From NCBI GenBank assembly GCA_018663625.1, contig JABJPX010000069.1, positions 1-64,000 of the forward strand: a stretch of 64,000 bases of DNA. Direction: 5' to 3'. The notes beneath the pieces are model-generated. The model made no database searches. It worked only from the letters and a program-made list of their open reading frames with translations, and was not told the origin of the DNA. This document shows positions 46,988 through 56,913 of the stretch, piece after piece. The position numbers were made by a program, and so were the translations under genes. Every line of letters begins with the position of its first letter. The first letter of the stretch is position 1. Origin of the DNA: Polaribacter sp. GTDB taxonomy: Bacteria; Bacteroidota; Bacteroidia; Flavobacteriales; Flavobacteriaceae.

Positions 46988-48319
46988 TTACTCTGCGTTG
47001 TCTAAAAAATCTTTTAATCTGGCGGTAAATTTTTCAAAGAAAGATTTGCCTTTGTCTTTTGATTTCTCTTGAACAACTTCTGGAGCCTCAACTGCTGTCT
47101 CCAAAGCAGTAGGAACAACTTCTTCTTCAATCGCCGATGCTATTTCCTCGTCTTTAGATTGCTTGCTTAAACCCTCCATTAACAATCCAACGGCGGTTGC
47201 ATAAGACGGACTTGATAATGCCTCTTCTGAATCTCCTGCTAAATGTTCATTTGGATACCCAATTCGCGCATCCATTCCTGTAATATATTCTACTAATTGA
47301 CGCAAATGTTTTAGTTGTGAGCCTCCACCTGTTAAAACAATTCCTGCAATTAGTTTTCCTTTTTGAGTTTCGTGTCCATAATTTTTAATCTCCAAATAAA
47401 CATGTTCAATAATTTCTTGAACTCTTACATGGATCATATAAGACAAATTCTTTAAAGTAATCTCTTTAGGTTCTCTTCCTCTCAGACCTGGAATAGAAAC
47501 AATTTCGGTTTCCTTATTTTCTCCTGGCCAAGCAGAACCAAATTTTATTTTTAATAACTCGGCTTGTTTTTCAATGATAGAACAACCTTCTTTAATATCA
47601 TTTGTAATTACATTTCCTCCAAAAGGAATCACGGCTGTATGTCTAATTATACCGTCTTTAAAAATAGCCAAATCGGTAGTACCTCCCCCAATATCAATCA
47701 ATGCAACTCCTGCTTCTTTTTCTTCTTGGCTGAGCACTGCTGATGCAGAGGCTAAAGGTTCCAAGGTAATGTCTGCCAAATCTAAACCAGCACTTTTTAC
47801 ACAACGTCCAATATTTCGAATCGAGGATACTTGCCCAACTACGACATGAAAATTGGCCTCTAAACGCCCACCATACATCCCAATAGGTTCTTTAATATCT
47901 GCTTGAGAGTCCACTTTAAATTCTTGTGGCAGTACATGAATAATTTCTTCTCCTGGAAGCATGACTAATTTATGTACCTGATTGACTAAATTATCGATGT
48001 CATTTTCGTCGATCACTTCATCAGCATTGGTTCTGGTGATATAATCCGAATGATATAAACTTCGAATATGCTGCCCAGCAATCCCTACAACTACCTCTTC
48101 AATTTTTTGCCCAGAAACACTTTCTGCTTCTTCAACCGCTTGCTGTATCGATTGAATGGTTTGTGTGATATTACTTACAACACCTCTTTTGACACCTAAG
48201 CTTTTTGCTTTTCCAATACCCAAAACTTCAATTTTGTCGTATTCATTTTTACGCCCAATCATAGCAACAATTTTGGTGGTACCAATATCTAAACCAACTG
48301 CTATTTTATTGTTTTCCAT
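46988..48319 (-). CDS. ftsA: Cell division protein FtsA
   Basis: 443-residue actin-like ATPase that anchors FtsZ to the membrane. Visible are GLDIGTTKIVAMIG (phosphate 1), VVGIAGQHIRS from the 1C domain, VALIDIGGGTTDLAIF (phosphate 2) and IVLTGGGSQL (adenosine). The C-terminus KSFFEKFTARLKDFLDN looks like the amphipathic membrane-targeting helix. Six bases separate it from ftsQ. Confidence 0.95.
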   Translation of the reverse strand: MENNKIAVGLDIGTTKIVAMIGRKNEYDKIEVLGIGKAKSLGVKRGVVSNITQTIQSIQQAVEEAESVSGQKIEEVVVGIAGQHIRSLYHSDYITRTNADEVIDENDIDNLVNQVHKLVMLPGEEIIHVLPQEFKVDSQADIKEPIGMYGGRLEANFHVVVGQVSSIRNIGRCVKSAGLDLADITLEPLASASAVLSQEEKEAGVALIDIGGGTTDLAIFKDGIIRHTAVIPFGGNVITNDIKEGCSIIEKQAELLKIKFGSAWPGENKETEIVSIPGLRGREPKEITLKNLSYMIHVRVQEIIEHVYLEIKNYGHETQKGKLIAGIVLTGGGSQLKHLRQLVEYITGMDARIGYPNEHLAGDSEEALSSPSYATAVGLLMEGLSKQSKDEEIASAIEEEVVPTALETAVEAPEVVQEKSKDKGKSFFEKFTARLKDFLDNAE

Positions 48320-48325
48320 TTTGAT

Positions 48326-49051
48326 TTATTTTGTGCACACAACTTGGTTGTGAAATTTTACGTTAATCGTTTTATACTCGTGTATTGTTTTGTCTAAAAA
48401 AGCTTTATTATATAACGCTTTTAATTTCTTGAATTTGATATCAATGTTAATTAATTTACCAAAATCAATTTTATAATTTCCACTGCGAACGGAGAATTGA
48501 TACTCTTCGTTGTCTAATTTATGAATTTCTACAATTTCTTTTTTCAAGAAATCGTCTTCTAAAATGATGGTAACCAATGCAACGATTTCTTTAAATTCCT
48601 CCGCTTTTTCAACACCTGAAAGCAACAATACTCTTGCTGAATGAACAGGGGACAAAGGCATTTTTACACCCTGTTTATCAATGTAGTAAGAGGTATCTTC
48701 ATGAAGAACTCTTGCGATTGGAGAACGTTGTTTTACAATCGTTTTTATGGTCCCATTTATGTGTAAAAAAACCGAAGATTCCGCAACATATGGATTCTTA
48801 TTTACTTGATCTTCTAAACCATATAAATCTATCACAGATTTCTTTAAGTTTCTTACTGTTTCTGTATTTTGTATTAACAATTTATCAACCATTGAAATTG
48901 TCAAAAAATTAGTGTTTTCTCCCGAAAATTCAATCTTTACATCTGTTACTTTTTTTTGTAAATTTCGCTCAGAGGCAAAAGAATACAACAGCCCCAAACT
49001 TACTACCAATAGTAAGAAAAATAAATATTTTAATGCTCCTTTAACCTTCAT
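48326..49051 (-). CDS. ftsQ: Cell division protein FtsQ
   Basis: 241-residue bitopic protein: short cytoplasmic part, one helix at about 9-25, and a periplasmic part with a POTRA-like segment (FLTISMVDKLLIQNTETVRNL, LYGLEDQVNKNPYVAESSVFLHINGTIKTIVKQRSPIARVL) and a beta domain. Position between murC and ftsA fits FtsQ, whose sequence is poorly conserved. Its start overlaps the end of murC by 11 bases. Confidence 0.88.
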   Translation of the reverse strand: MKVKGALKYLFFLLLVVSLGLLYSFASERNLQKKVTDVKIEFSGENTNFLTISMVDKLLIQNTETVRNLKKSVIDLYGLEDQVNKNPYVAESSVFLHINGTIKTIVKQRSPIARVLHEDTSYYIDKQGVKMPLSPVHSARVLLLSGVEKAEEFKEIVALVTIILEDDFLKKEIVEIHKLDNEEYQFSVRSGNYKIDFGKLINIDIKFKKLKALYNKAFLDKTIHEYKTINVKFHNQVVCTK

Positions 49052-50393
49052 TAACTTGGTGCTTTAACAACTCATTTGTTACTTCATTTACGGCAACTCC
49101 AATATCACCTGCCCCCAACATAACGACCACTTCTGCTGATGAATTTTTAATAACTTTTACTAAATTATTTTTTTCAACCAACTTTTTATGCCTGTTGGTA
49201 ATCTTACCAAATAACCAACTCGAATCAACCCCTTTTATAGGCAGTTCTCTTGCTGGATAAATATCCAATAAAGCGATTTCATCAAATTTTGATAAAACAT
49301 TCGCGAAATCTTCAACAAAATCTCGAGTTCTTGAAAATAAATGGGGTTGAAAAATCACCAAAACCTTTTTATTTGGGTACATTTCTCTAACTGAATTTTG
49401 AACAGCCTCAATTTCTGTTGGATGATGCGCATAATCATCAATCAAAACAAAATTGGGTGTTTTAATTCGATATGAAAACCTTCTTTGCACCCCTTTAAAA
49501 CTTGCTAAACTTTCTTTTATTTCATGCAAAGGAACTCCATAAACATCTGCCATTGCCAAAGCGGCAAGTGCATTCATTACGTTATGTTTTCCAGGAAGAT
49601 GAAAAACAATATTTTCTATTTTACTGGAAGGTGTTTGTACGTCAAAAATATATTTGCCGCTTTCTATTTTAATATTAAGAGCGTCATAATCTGCTGCTGC
49701 ATCAATACCATAGGTAAGCCCTTTTAAAGGGAGTCCTTTGGCAACGATTAGAGTTTGAGAAACTTTCTCAGAGAAAGCCCTAAATGAGGCATCAAGAGCC
49801 GCTGAGTTTTCATAAATATCAAGATGATCCGAATCCATCGATGTAATACAGGCAATATCTGGCGACAATTGTAAAAAAGAGCGATCAAACTCATCGGCTT
49901 CAACAACCGTCACTTTATCTTCTCCTAGAATTAAATTAGAATGGTAGTTCTCTGCAATTCCACCTAAAAAAGAAGTTGCTAATTTAGGCTTCATAATGTG
50001 TCCTAAAATAGCTGAAGTTGTTGTTTTACCATGAGTTCCTGCAACGGCAAGGCAAAACGTATTTTCAGTAACTTTACCCAAAACTTCTGCTCTTTTTAAC
50101 ACCGTAAAATCGTTTTGAAAGAAGTAATTGAGTTCTGCTTGTGTTTTTTGAATTGCAGGCGTATAAACAACCAATGTTGTTTCCTTATTTAAAAAAGGCA
50201 ATGGAATATTTTTGACAGCCGATTCGAAATGAATGGCGATGCCTATATCCTCTAATGAATTTGTGTTTTTTGAAGGTGTATTGTCATACCCTGCTACCTG
50301 CTTATTATTGACTGCAAAGTAGCGTGCAATTGCACTCATTCCGATTCCTCCAATTCCTACAAAATAGACGTTATGTATGTTTTCTAAATTCAA
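49041..50393 (-). CDS. murC: UDP-N-acetylmuramate-L-alanine ligase
   Basis: 450-residue Mur ligase. [16 protein letters not shown] binds the UDP moiety, [12 protein letters not shown] is the ATP loop, and [12 protein letters not shown] and FQPHLFSRT belong to the C-terminal domain. It adds L-alanine to UDP-MurNAc in the cytoplasm. The start overlaps the stop of murG by four bases (ATGA). Confidence 0.97.
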   Translation of the reverse strand: MNLENIHNVYFVGIGGIGMSAIARYFAVNNKQVAGYDNTPSKNTNSLEDIGIAIHFESAVKNIPLPFLNKETTLVVYTPAIQKTQAELNYFFQNDFTVLKRAEVLGKVTENTFCLAVAGTHGKTTTSAILGHIMKPKLATSFLGGIAENYHSNLILGEDKVTVVEADEFDRSFLQLSPDIACITSMDSDHLDIYENSAALDASFRAFSEKVSQTLIVAKGLPLKGLTYGIDAAADYDALNIKIESGKYIFDVQTPSSKIENIVFHLPGKHNVMNALAALAMADVYGVPLHEIKESLASFKGVQRRFSYRIKTPNFVLIDDYAHHPTEIEAVQNSVREMYPNKKVLVIFQPHLFSRTRDFVEDFANVLSKFDEIALLDIYPARELPIKGVDSSWLFGKITNRHKKLVEKNNLVKVIKNSSAEVVVMLGAGDIGVAVNEVTNELLKHQVNEG

Positions 50394-51484
50394 TTCTTTA
50401 GGAGCTTTTCAATTTCATTAACAATATCACTTGTAGCACTTGGCAACGCCAATGCTTTTATATTTTCTGATAGACTTTGTTGTTTACCCTGATCTTTTAA
50501 TAGCGTTTCAAAAATAACCGCAAAAGAATCCAACTCACTTTCTTTGATCATAATTGCCGCGTGATGATCTACAACGGACTTCGCATTTTTTGTTTGATGA
50601 TCTTCAGCAACATTTGGAGAAGGAATAAAGAGCACGGGTTTGCCAACAATGCAGAGTTCTGAAACAGAACTCGCTCCAGCTCTCGAGATAATAAAGTCAG
50701 AAGCGGCATATGCCATCCCCATTTGATTGATAAATGGATGCACTTGCACATGTGCTAAGTCGTTGTATTTCTGATACGCAAGATTATATAATTTACCACA
50801 CTGCCAAATTACCTGAAGATTTTGCTGATTGAAAAAATCCAATTGACTTTCAATCAATTCATTCACTCTTCTAGCGCCAAGACTCCCTCCTAACACTAAG
50901 ACAGTTTTCTTGTTTTTGTCTAAATTAAAAAAAGAAAGGGAGGCATCTCTTTTCGTATGAATCAATAATAAATCTTGACGTACAGGGTTGCCCGTTTTTA
51001 AAATTTTATCTGCAGGAAAAAACCGTTCTAAATGATCATAAGCGACACATATTTTATGGCTCTTTTTGGCCAATAATTTATTGGTGATTCCTGGGTATGA
51101 GTTTTGTTCTTGAATAAGGGTTGGTATTTTATTTAGGCTAGCCATTAATAGCGCTGGTCCACTCGCAAAACCGCCAGTTCCAATAGCTATATTGGGTTTG
51201 AATTGTTTGATAATTCTTCTTGACTTCAGCAAACTACTCAACAGTTTAAAAGGAAATAATACGTTTTTAAAAGTAATTTTACGTTGAATCCCCGCTATCC
51301 ACAATCCTTTAATTTCATATCCTGCTTGCGGAACTTTTTCCATTTCCATTTTGTCTTTTGCTCCAACAAATAAAAATTTCGAGTTTGGATATCGCAGTTT
51401 TAATTCATTGGCAATCGCAATTGCTGGGTATATGTGTCCGCCCGTTCCACCACCAGAAATTAATATGTTAATCGATTGCTTCAT
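50390..51484 (-). CDS. murG: Undecaprenyl-PP-MurNAc-pentapeptide GlcNAc transferase
   Basis: 364-residue GT28 enzyme that makes lipid [18 protein letters not shown] near the N-terminus, [26 protein letters not shown] and [23 protein letters not shown] are family signatures. Acts at the inner face of the cytoplasmic membrane. It overlaps the end of ftsW by 17 bases. Confidence 0.97.
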   Translation of the reverse strand: MKQSINILISGGGTGGHIYPAIAIANELKLRYPNSKFLFVGAKDKMEMEKVPQAGYEIKGLWIAGIQRKITFKNVLFPFKLLSSLLKSRRIIKQFKPNIAIGTGGFASGPALLMASLNKIPTLIQEQNSYPGITNKLLAKKSHKICVAYDHLERFFPADKILKTGNPVRQDLLLIHTKRDASLSFFNLDKNKKTVLVLGGSLGARRVNELIESQLDFFNQQNLQVIWQCGKLYNLAYQKYNDLAHVQVHPFINQMGMAYAASDFIISRAGASSVSELCIVGKPVLFIPSPNVAEDHQTKNAKSVVDHHAAIMIKESELDSFAVIFETLLKDQGKQQSLSENIKALALPSATSDIVNEIEKLLKN

Positions 51485-52673
51485 GTAAAATATCTAAAGG
51501 GTTATCATCTAAAATTTCATCTTCTGTTTTTTCTTTTGATGCACTCACACTTAAAATCATTCCGAGAGCAAAACAAGTCATCCAAATAGAAGTACCTCCA
51601 CTACTTATTAAAGGCAATGTTTGTCCGGTTACAGGAAGAAGACTTGTAGCAACCGCCATATTTATTGTTGCCTGAAAAATGATCGGAAGCCCGGTTGCGA
51701 TTACTAGTAGTGTCCCGAAAATTGTTTTTGTTTTTTTGACCACAACAAAAATCCTAAAAAGTAATATGAAATAGACAAAAACAACTCCAAATCCACCGAT
51801 CAAACCAAACTCCTCCACGACAATTGCATAGATAAAATCTGAAGAGGATTGTGGTAAAAAATTTTTCTGAACGCTTTTTCCTGGCCCTAAACCAAATGTA
51901 CCTCCTGTGGTTATGGCTATTTTTGCTTTTTCTACCTGATAAGGTTCATTTCCATCTTGAGTTGAATAATTTTCGATTCGATTGCTCCATGTTTGAACTC
52001 TGTTGGGCATCGCATCTGGAAATGCTTTTGCAACTAAAACAAAAAACAATAGAAAAGTAATACCGATTGCAAGAATATATCCGATGTATTTTAAAGGATA
52101 ACCTCCTATAAAACAAACTATCATCACCATGGTGAAAATAATTGCTGTAGTCGAAAAGTTTGCAGGTAAAATTAGTATTAAAATAAGTGCAACGGGCAAC
52201 CACAATTGCCACAGACTTTCTTTAAAATGAATAACACTCTCTTTATTTTTTGCTAAATATCTTGCGACATACACCAACAAAACTACACTTGCCAATGTGG
52301 ATGTCTGAAAACCAACACCACCAAACTTAATCCATCTACTCGCATTTGCCCCTCCAATGACCGTGCCTTGTGCTAAGGTAAAAACCAATAAAACAATTAC
52401 GATTGGAATCATAATGACAGCGCCTCCAGAAAAGTATCGGTAGGGTATTTTATGCACTCCATAAATAATCCCAAAACCAATAATTAACAAGGCAACATGT
52501 TTTGCTAAATGGCCCAATGTAGAACCAGAACCAACAACATAGACCAAGTTTGTACTTGCACTAAAGACTGGCATAAATGAGAATATCGCCAACACAGTTA
52601 CGATTGCCCAAATTGCTTTGTCTCCTTTAATATGTTGAAAAATAGTTTTCATTCCTTTTTTTATTTCCTGCAA
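51468..52673 (-). CDS. ftsW: Cell division SEDS glycosyltransferase FtsW
   Basis: 401-residue polytopic protein of the SEDS family that polymerises septal peptidoglycan with FtsI. Motifs include [20 protein letters not shown] (the catalytic region), [46 protein letters not shown], and [10 protein letters not shown] at the end. Position in the dcw cluster indicates FtsW rather than RodA. Confidence 0.94.
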   Translation of the reverse strand: MQEIKKGMKTIFQHIKGDKAIWAIVTVLAIFSFMPVFSASTNLVYVVGSGSTLGHLAKHVALLIIGFGIIYGVHKIPYRYFSGGAVIMIPIVIVLLVFTLAQGTVIGGANASRWIKFGGVGFQTSTLASVVLLVYVARYLAKNKESVIHFKESLWQLWLPVALILILILPANFSTTAIIFTMVMIVCFIGGYPLKYIGYILAIGITFLLFFVLVAKAFPDAMPNRVQTWSNRIENYSTQDGNEPYQVEKAKIAITTGGTFGLGPGKSVQKNFLPQSSSDFIYAIVVEEFGLIGGFGVVFVYFILLFRIFVVVKKTKTIFGTLLVIATGLPIIFQATINMAVATSLLPVTGQTLPLISSGGTSIWMTCFALGMILSVSASKEKTEDEILDDNPLDILHEAID

Positions 52674-52762
52674 TTACAAGAAGCTTTTATGTAATGGTTC
52701 TTATTTCTAAAAATTCAAAAATCACAGTATATCTATTGATACGGACTAATAATGATCTCTTT

Positions 52763-54148
52763 TTAAAGATTTCTTACCGCTTGTTTAAATTGACGTCCTC
52801 TGTCTTCATAATTGTCAAATAAATCAAAACTTGCACAAGCAGGAGAAAGTAAAACAGCCTCTCCGGATTCTGCTAATTTTTGCGCCACTTTAACAGCCTC
52901 TTCAGCCCCAGCAGTTTCAACAATCATCTCAACCACATTGCCAAACGTCTGTTTTATTTTATCATTTTCTATACCCAAACAAATAATCGCTTTTACTTTT
53001 TCTCTTACTAGCGGTAATAAATCTGAATAATCGTTTCCTTTATCTACACCCCCTAAAATCCACACCGTATTTTTATCCATGCACTCCAAAGCATAAAAAG
53101 CAGCATTTACATTGGTTGCTTTCGAGTCGTTAATATATTCTACGCCTCTTATTTTTGCAACCTGCTCTAATCGATGCTCGACACCTTCAAAGTTTTCTAA
53201 ACTTTCTTTGATCGATTCTTTTCGAACTTTCAACAGTTGTGCAGCCATTGTTGCTGCCATTGCGTTTTTAGTATTGTGTTTTCCTTTTACGGATAAAGTT
53301 GAGATAGGCATCTGTATTGTTTCTTTATTAATATTGATTATGATATTATTATCTTTTATAAAAGCACCATATGCTAATTTTTTTTCTAACGAAAATGGAA
53401 TTAGAGTTGCTTTAGTACTGTTCTTTTGCAACCATGCATTTATGGTTGTATCATCTGCATCATAGATTAAGTAATCTGATGCTGTTTGGTTTTTTGTAAT
53501 TCTAAATTTAGATTCGATATATTGATTAAAATCATCCTCATAACGATCTAAGTGATCAGGTGTTATATTTGTTAAAATGGCAATATGACTGTTAAAATCT
53601 ACGATGCCATCTAGCTGAAAACTACTCAATTCTAATACGTAATTTTCATAGGATTGTGTAGCGACTTGCTTTGCAAAACTGTCTCCAATATTTCCAGCAA
53701 TACCACTATTTATTTCTGCATTTTTTAAGATAAATTGCGTTAACAGTGCGGTGGTTGTCTTCCCATTAGAACCTGTAATTCCAACTAGGTTCGCAGTTGT
53801 ATATTTTGCGGCAAACTCTATTTCTGAAATAACGTTGATTCCTTTTTCTTTTAGCTTTACAACTAAGGGAACCGAATCTGGAATTCCAGGACTTTTTACA
53901 ATTAGAGAGGCCTTTAAAATATTATTTTCCGAATGTTTTCCTTCTTCAAAATTGATATGATGTTGCAAGAGAACATCTTTGTATTTTTTGGCAACGAGTC
54001 CTTTGTCTGAAACCAAAACTTCAAACCCTTTTTGTTTCCCAAGAATTGCTGCACCCACTCCACTTTCTCCACCACCAAGAACAACAAGAAGCCTATTTCC
54101 TCCTTTTGGAGAAACGACCATACGCTTATTTGATTCTTGATTACTCAT
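52763..54148 (-). CDS. murD: UDP-N-acetylmuramoylalanine-D-glutamate ligase
   Basis: 461-residue Mur ligase. LGGGESGVGAAILGK (UDP side), GITGSNGKTTTALLT (ATP loop), NITPDHLDRY, EGVEHRLEQVAKIRGVEYINDSKATN and SPACASFDLFDNYEDRGRQF are typical. The first 18 residues (MSNQESNKRMVVSPKGGN) are longer than usual. An internal ATG ten residues in (54121) may be the true start. It adds D-glutamate to the muropeptide. Confidence 0.96.
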   Translation of the reverse strand: MSNQESNKRMVVSPKGGNRLLVVLGGGESGVGAAILGKQKGFEVLVSDKGLVAKKYKDVLLQHHINFEEGKHSENNILKASLIVKSPGIPDSVPLVVKLKEKGINVISEIEFAAKYTTANLVGITGSNGKTTTALLTQFILKNAEINSGIAGNIGDSFAKQVATQSYENYVLELSSFQLDGIVDFNSHIAILTNITPDHLDRYEDDFNQYIESKFRITKNQTASDYLIYDADDTTINAWLQKNSTKATLIPFSLEKKLAYGAFIKDNNIIININKETIQMPISTLSVKGKHNTKNAMAATMAAQLLKVRKESIKESLENFEGVEHRLEQVAKIRGVEYINDSKATNVNAAFYALECMDKNTVWILGGVDKGNDYSDLLPLVREKVKAIICLGIENDKIKQTFGNVVEMIVETAGAEEAVKVAQKLAESGEAVLLSPACASFDLFDNYEDRGRQFKQAVRNL

Positions 54149-54215
54149 CTATTTTATCTAAAATTTATTCTCTTTTATTTAGAACGAACTCTCTATCCTT
54201 TATAAAGAAAGTTCA

Positions 54216-55442
54216 TTACCTTAACTTTAAGGTTACAATTGCCGATACCGCTAAAAGAATTCCTACAATCCAAAAGCGGACAACAATCTTACTCTCGTGG
54301 TAGTGCTTTTTTTGGTAATGATGGTGTAAAGGAGCCATTTTAAAAATTCGCCGTCCAACTCCAAACCGTTTCCGAGTATATTTAAACCAAAAAACTTGAA
54401 GAATTACAGAGAGATTTTCTACAACAAAAACACCTGCTAAAATGGGCAGTAATAGTTCTTTTCGAATCGCTATGGCAATCACAGCAATAATTCCACCGAT
54501 GGTCAAACTCCCGATATCGCCCATAAAAACTTGAGCTGGATAAGTATTGTACCATAAAAACCCAATTAATGCCCCAGCAAAAGCCAATATAAAAACAGTC
54601 ATTTCACCAGAATTTGGGATGTACATAACATCCAAATAGTCCGCAAAAATAATATTCCCCGAAACCCATGCAAAGACAGCCAATGTGATCACTATAATTG
54701 CGGATGAGCCCGCAGCCAGACCATCGATTCCGTCTGTTAAATTTGCGCCGTTTGACACACCGGTTACAATAAACACAACAATGAATATGAAAACAATCCA
54801 CCCATATTTTACGTATTCATCCCCTAAAAAACTCAATGCTTTGGAATAATCCAATTCATTATTCTTAAAAAAAGGAACGGTTGTTTTTGTGGACTTATGT
54901 GCTTCACCAAAGACTTTTAATCTCCCATTTTCTTGCTGTACTCTTTCTGAAACTGGCAGTTGTTCTTTGATCGTTACCCCTTCATTAAAATATAGCATAG
55001 ACCCTACAATAATTCCAAGACCTACTTGACCTAACACTTTAAACCTGCCTTTTAAGCCTTCTTTATCTTTCTTAAAGACTTTGATATAATCGTCTAAAAA
55101 ACCAATCAACCCCATCCATATAGTGGTAATGATCAAAATAATAATATAAATATTATTCAATTTAGCGAACAAAATAACTGGAATTAGAGTTGCCAAAATA
55201 ATAATGATTCCTCCCATTGTTGGAGTTCCTGATTTCTGCTTTTGTCCATCTAAACCTAAATCTCTAACAGTCTCTCCTACTTGTTGATTTCTTAAAAAAT
55301 TGATAATTCTTTTTCCGTAAATGGAAGAAATCAATAAGGATAAAATAAATGCTGTTGCAGCCCTAAATGTGATAAATTGGAATACACTTGCTCCAGGCAA
55401 ACCGAACTGACTTTCTAAATATTCGAATAAATAATATAGCAT
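54216..55442 (-). CDS. mraY: Phospho-N-acetylmuramoyl-pentapeptide transferase
   Basis: 408-residue polytopic enzyme that makes lipid [22 protein letters not shown] with the catalytic aspartates, [37 protein letters not shown] and [10 protein letters not shown] are family signatures. There is an insertion of about 40 residues in the central loop ([15 protein letters not shown] region) compared with E. coli MraY, usual for Bacteroidota. Six bases separate it from murE. Confidence 0.96.
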   Translation of the reverse strand: MLYYLFEYLESQFGLPGASVFQFITFRAATAFILSLLISSIYGKRIINFLRNQQVGETVRDLGLDGQKQKSGTPTMGGIIIILATLIPVILFAKLNNIYIIILIITTIWMGLIGFLDDYIKVFKKDKEGLKGRFKVLGQVGLGIIVGSMLYFNEGVTIKEQLPVSERVQQENGRLKVFGEAHKSTKTTVPFFKNNELDYSKALSFLGDEYVKYGWIVFIFIVVFIVTGVSNGANLTDGIDGLAAGSSAIIVITLAVFAWVSGNIIFADYLDVMYIPNSGEMTVFILAFAGALIGFLWYNTYPAQVFMGDIGSLTIGGIIAVIAIAIRKELLLPILAGVFVVENLSVILQVFWFKYTRKRFGVGRRIFKMAPLHHHYQKKHYHESKIVVRFWIVGILLAVSAIVTLKLR

Positions 55443-55448
55443 TCTAAG

Positions 55449-56912
55449 TTATTTTTTTAATTGATTGAAACAGTTTTGCACTTCTTCTAAATCATCAAAA
55501 TGTGTGCGAACTCCTTTTATTTCTTGATAATTTTCATGGCCTTTCCCAGCAATCAAAATAATATCTCCCGGTTTTGATAATTTACACGCTGTTTTAATCG
55601 CTTGTTTTCTATTCAAAACTGTCAATGTTTTTATTTCATTCTCTGGCAAAACCCCTAATTCCATTTCTTCTAAAATGGTTTCTGGATTTTCAGTTCTTGG
55701 ATTGTCTGTAGTAAAGATCACTTGGGTACTTAATTGGGTCGAAATATGTGCCATTTTTGGTCTTTTCATTTTATCTCGATCACCTCCACACCCAACAACA
55801 GTCAAAACATTTTCATTACCAGTTCTAATATCATTAATAGTTTCTAACACATTCTTTAATGCATCTGGCGTATGTGCATAATCGATAATTGCAGTTACAC
55901 CATCATTGGAAACAATGTACTCAAAACGCCCACTTACACTTTCTAGCTGACTAACGATTGTAAGTACCTCTAACCGTTCTAAACCTAATAATTCTGCAGT
56001 TGCAATAATGGCAGTAAGGTTGTAAATATTGAAAACACCGATTAATTTTGTCCAAACCTCAGTACCTGCCACAGTAATCAAAGTTCCTGAAAGTTGTTTT
56101 TCTAAAATTTTTGATTTAAAATCTGCGAAGGTTTTTAAAGCATATGTTTTCTTCCTTGCTTTCGTGTTTTGCAACATGAAACTACCGTTTTTGTCATCGA
56201 TATTCGTCAGTGCAAATGCAGATTTTGGCAGAGCGTCAAAAAACTGTTTCTTAACGTCTCTATATTCTGCAAGGGTATTATGATAATCTAAATGATCATG
56301 AGAAAGATTGGTGAAAATTCCACCAGCAAAGGTTAAGCCTGCTGTTCTTTTTTGATGAATTCCATGAGAACTCACCTCCATAAAACAGTAATCTACACCC
56401 GCATTGATCATGGTATCTAAATACCTATTTATAGTTACCGAATCTGGCGTAGTATGTGTCGCTTTAAAATCGACCTCATCCACCTTAATAATTACAGTAG
56501 AAAGGAGTCCCACTTTATAACCTGCTTTCTTAAACAACTGATATAAAAGTGAAGCAATGGTTGTTTTACCATTGGTACCTGTAATACCGATTAATGGAAT
56601 TTTACGAGATGGATTGTCATAGAAATTGGACGCCATGATCGCCAAAGCGTTATTTGCATCTTCTACTTGCACATAGGTAACTCCATCCTTTTTTGCTTCA
56701 GGAATCGCTTCACAAACAATTGTATTTGCACCTAAAGAAATTGCTTTATCAATGTATAAATGCCCATCAACAGCAACTCCTTTTTGAGCTACAAAAACAT
56801 CATTTTTTTCAATTTTTCTTGAATCGAAAACAAGTTGATGTACTTCAATATTTGTTTGACCAACTAGTTGGAGTATTGAAACCTGATTTAATATGTCTTT
56901 TAAATTTTTCAG
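55449..56912 (-). CDS. murE: UDP-N-acetylmuramoyl-tripeptide synthetase (meso-DAP type), CTG start
   Basis: 487 residues when started at CTG 56910-56912. A start at the first ATG/GTG (GTG 56672) would remove about 80 residues, including the UDP-binding domain, although the frame upstream clearly encodes it (KNLKDILNQVSILQLVG, HQLVFDSRKIEKNDVFVAQKG). In this frame the stop is at 56925-56927, and CTG is the only plausible codon after it. It lies just past the ftsI stop. Motifs are GTNGKTT (112-118) and DNPR (403-406), which marks the meso-diaminopimelate-adding enzyme. Confidence 0.88.
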   Translation of the reverse strand: MKNLKDILNQVSILQLVGQTNIEVHQLVFDSRKIEKNDVFVAQKGVAVDGHLYIDKAISLGANTIVCEAIPEAKKDGVTYVQVEDANNALAIMASNFYDNPSRKIPLIGITGTNGKTTIASLLYQLFKKAGYKVGLLSTVIIKVDEVDFKATHTTPDSVTINRYLDTMINAGVDYCFMEVSSHGIHQKRTAGLTFAGGIFTNLSHDHLDYHNTLAEYRDVKKQFFDALPKSAFALTNIDDKNGSFMLQNTKARKKTYALKTFADFKSKILEKQLSGTLITVAGTEVWTKLIGVFNIYNLTAIIATAELLGLERLEVLTIVSQLESVSGRFEYIVSNDGVTAIIDYAHTPDALKNVLETINDIRTGNENVLTVVGCGGDRDKMKRPKMAHISTQLSTQVIFTTDNPRTENPETILEEMELGVLPENEIKTLTVLNRKQAIKTACKLSKPGDIILIAGKGHENYQEIKGVRTHFDDLEEVQNCFNQLKK

Positions 56913-56913
56913 C

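Noticed and set aside
55449..56672. murE as a shorter protein starting at GTG 56672
   Set aside because: That start would lack the N-terminal UDP-binding domain, which is clearly encoded upstream in the same frame.
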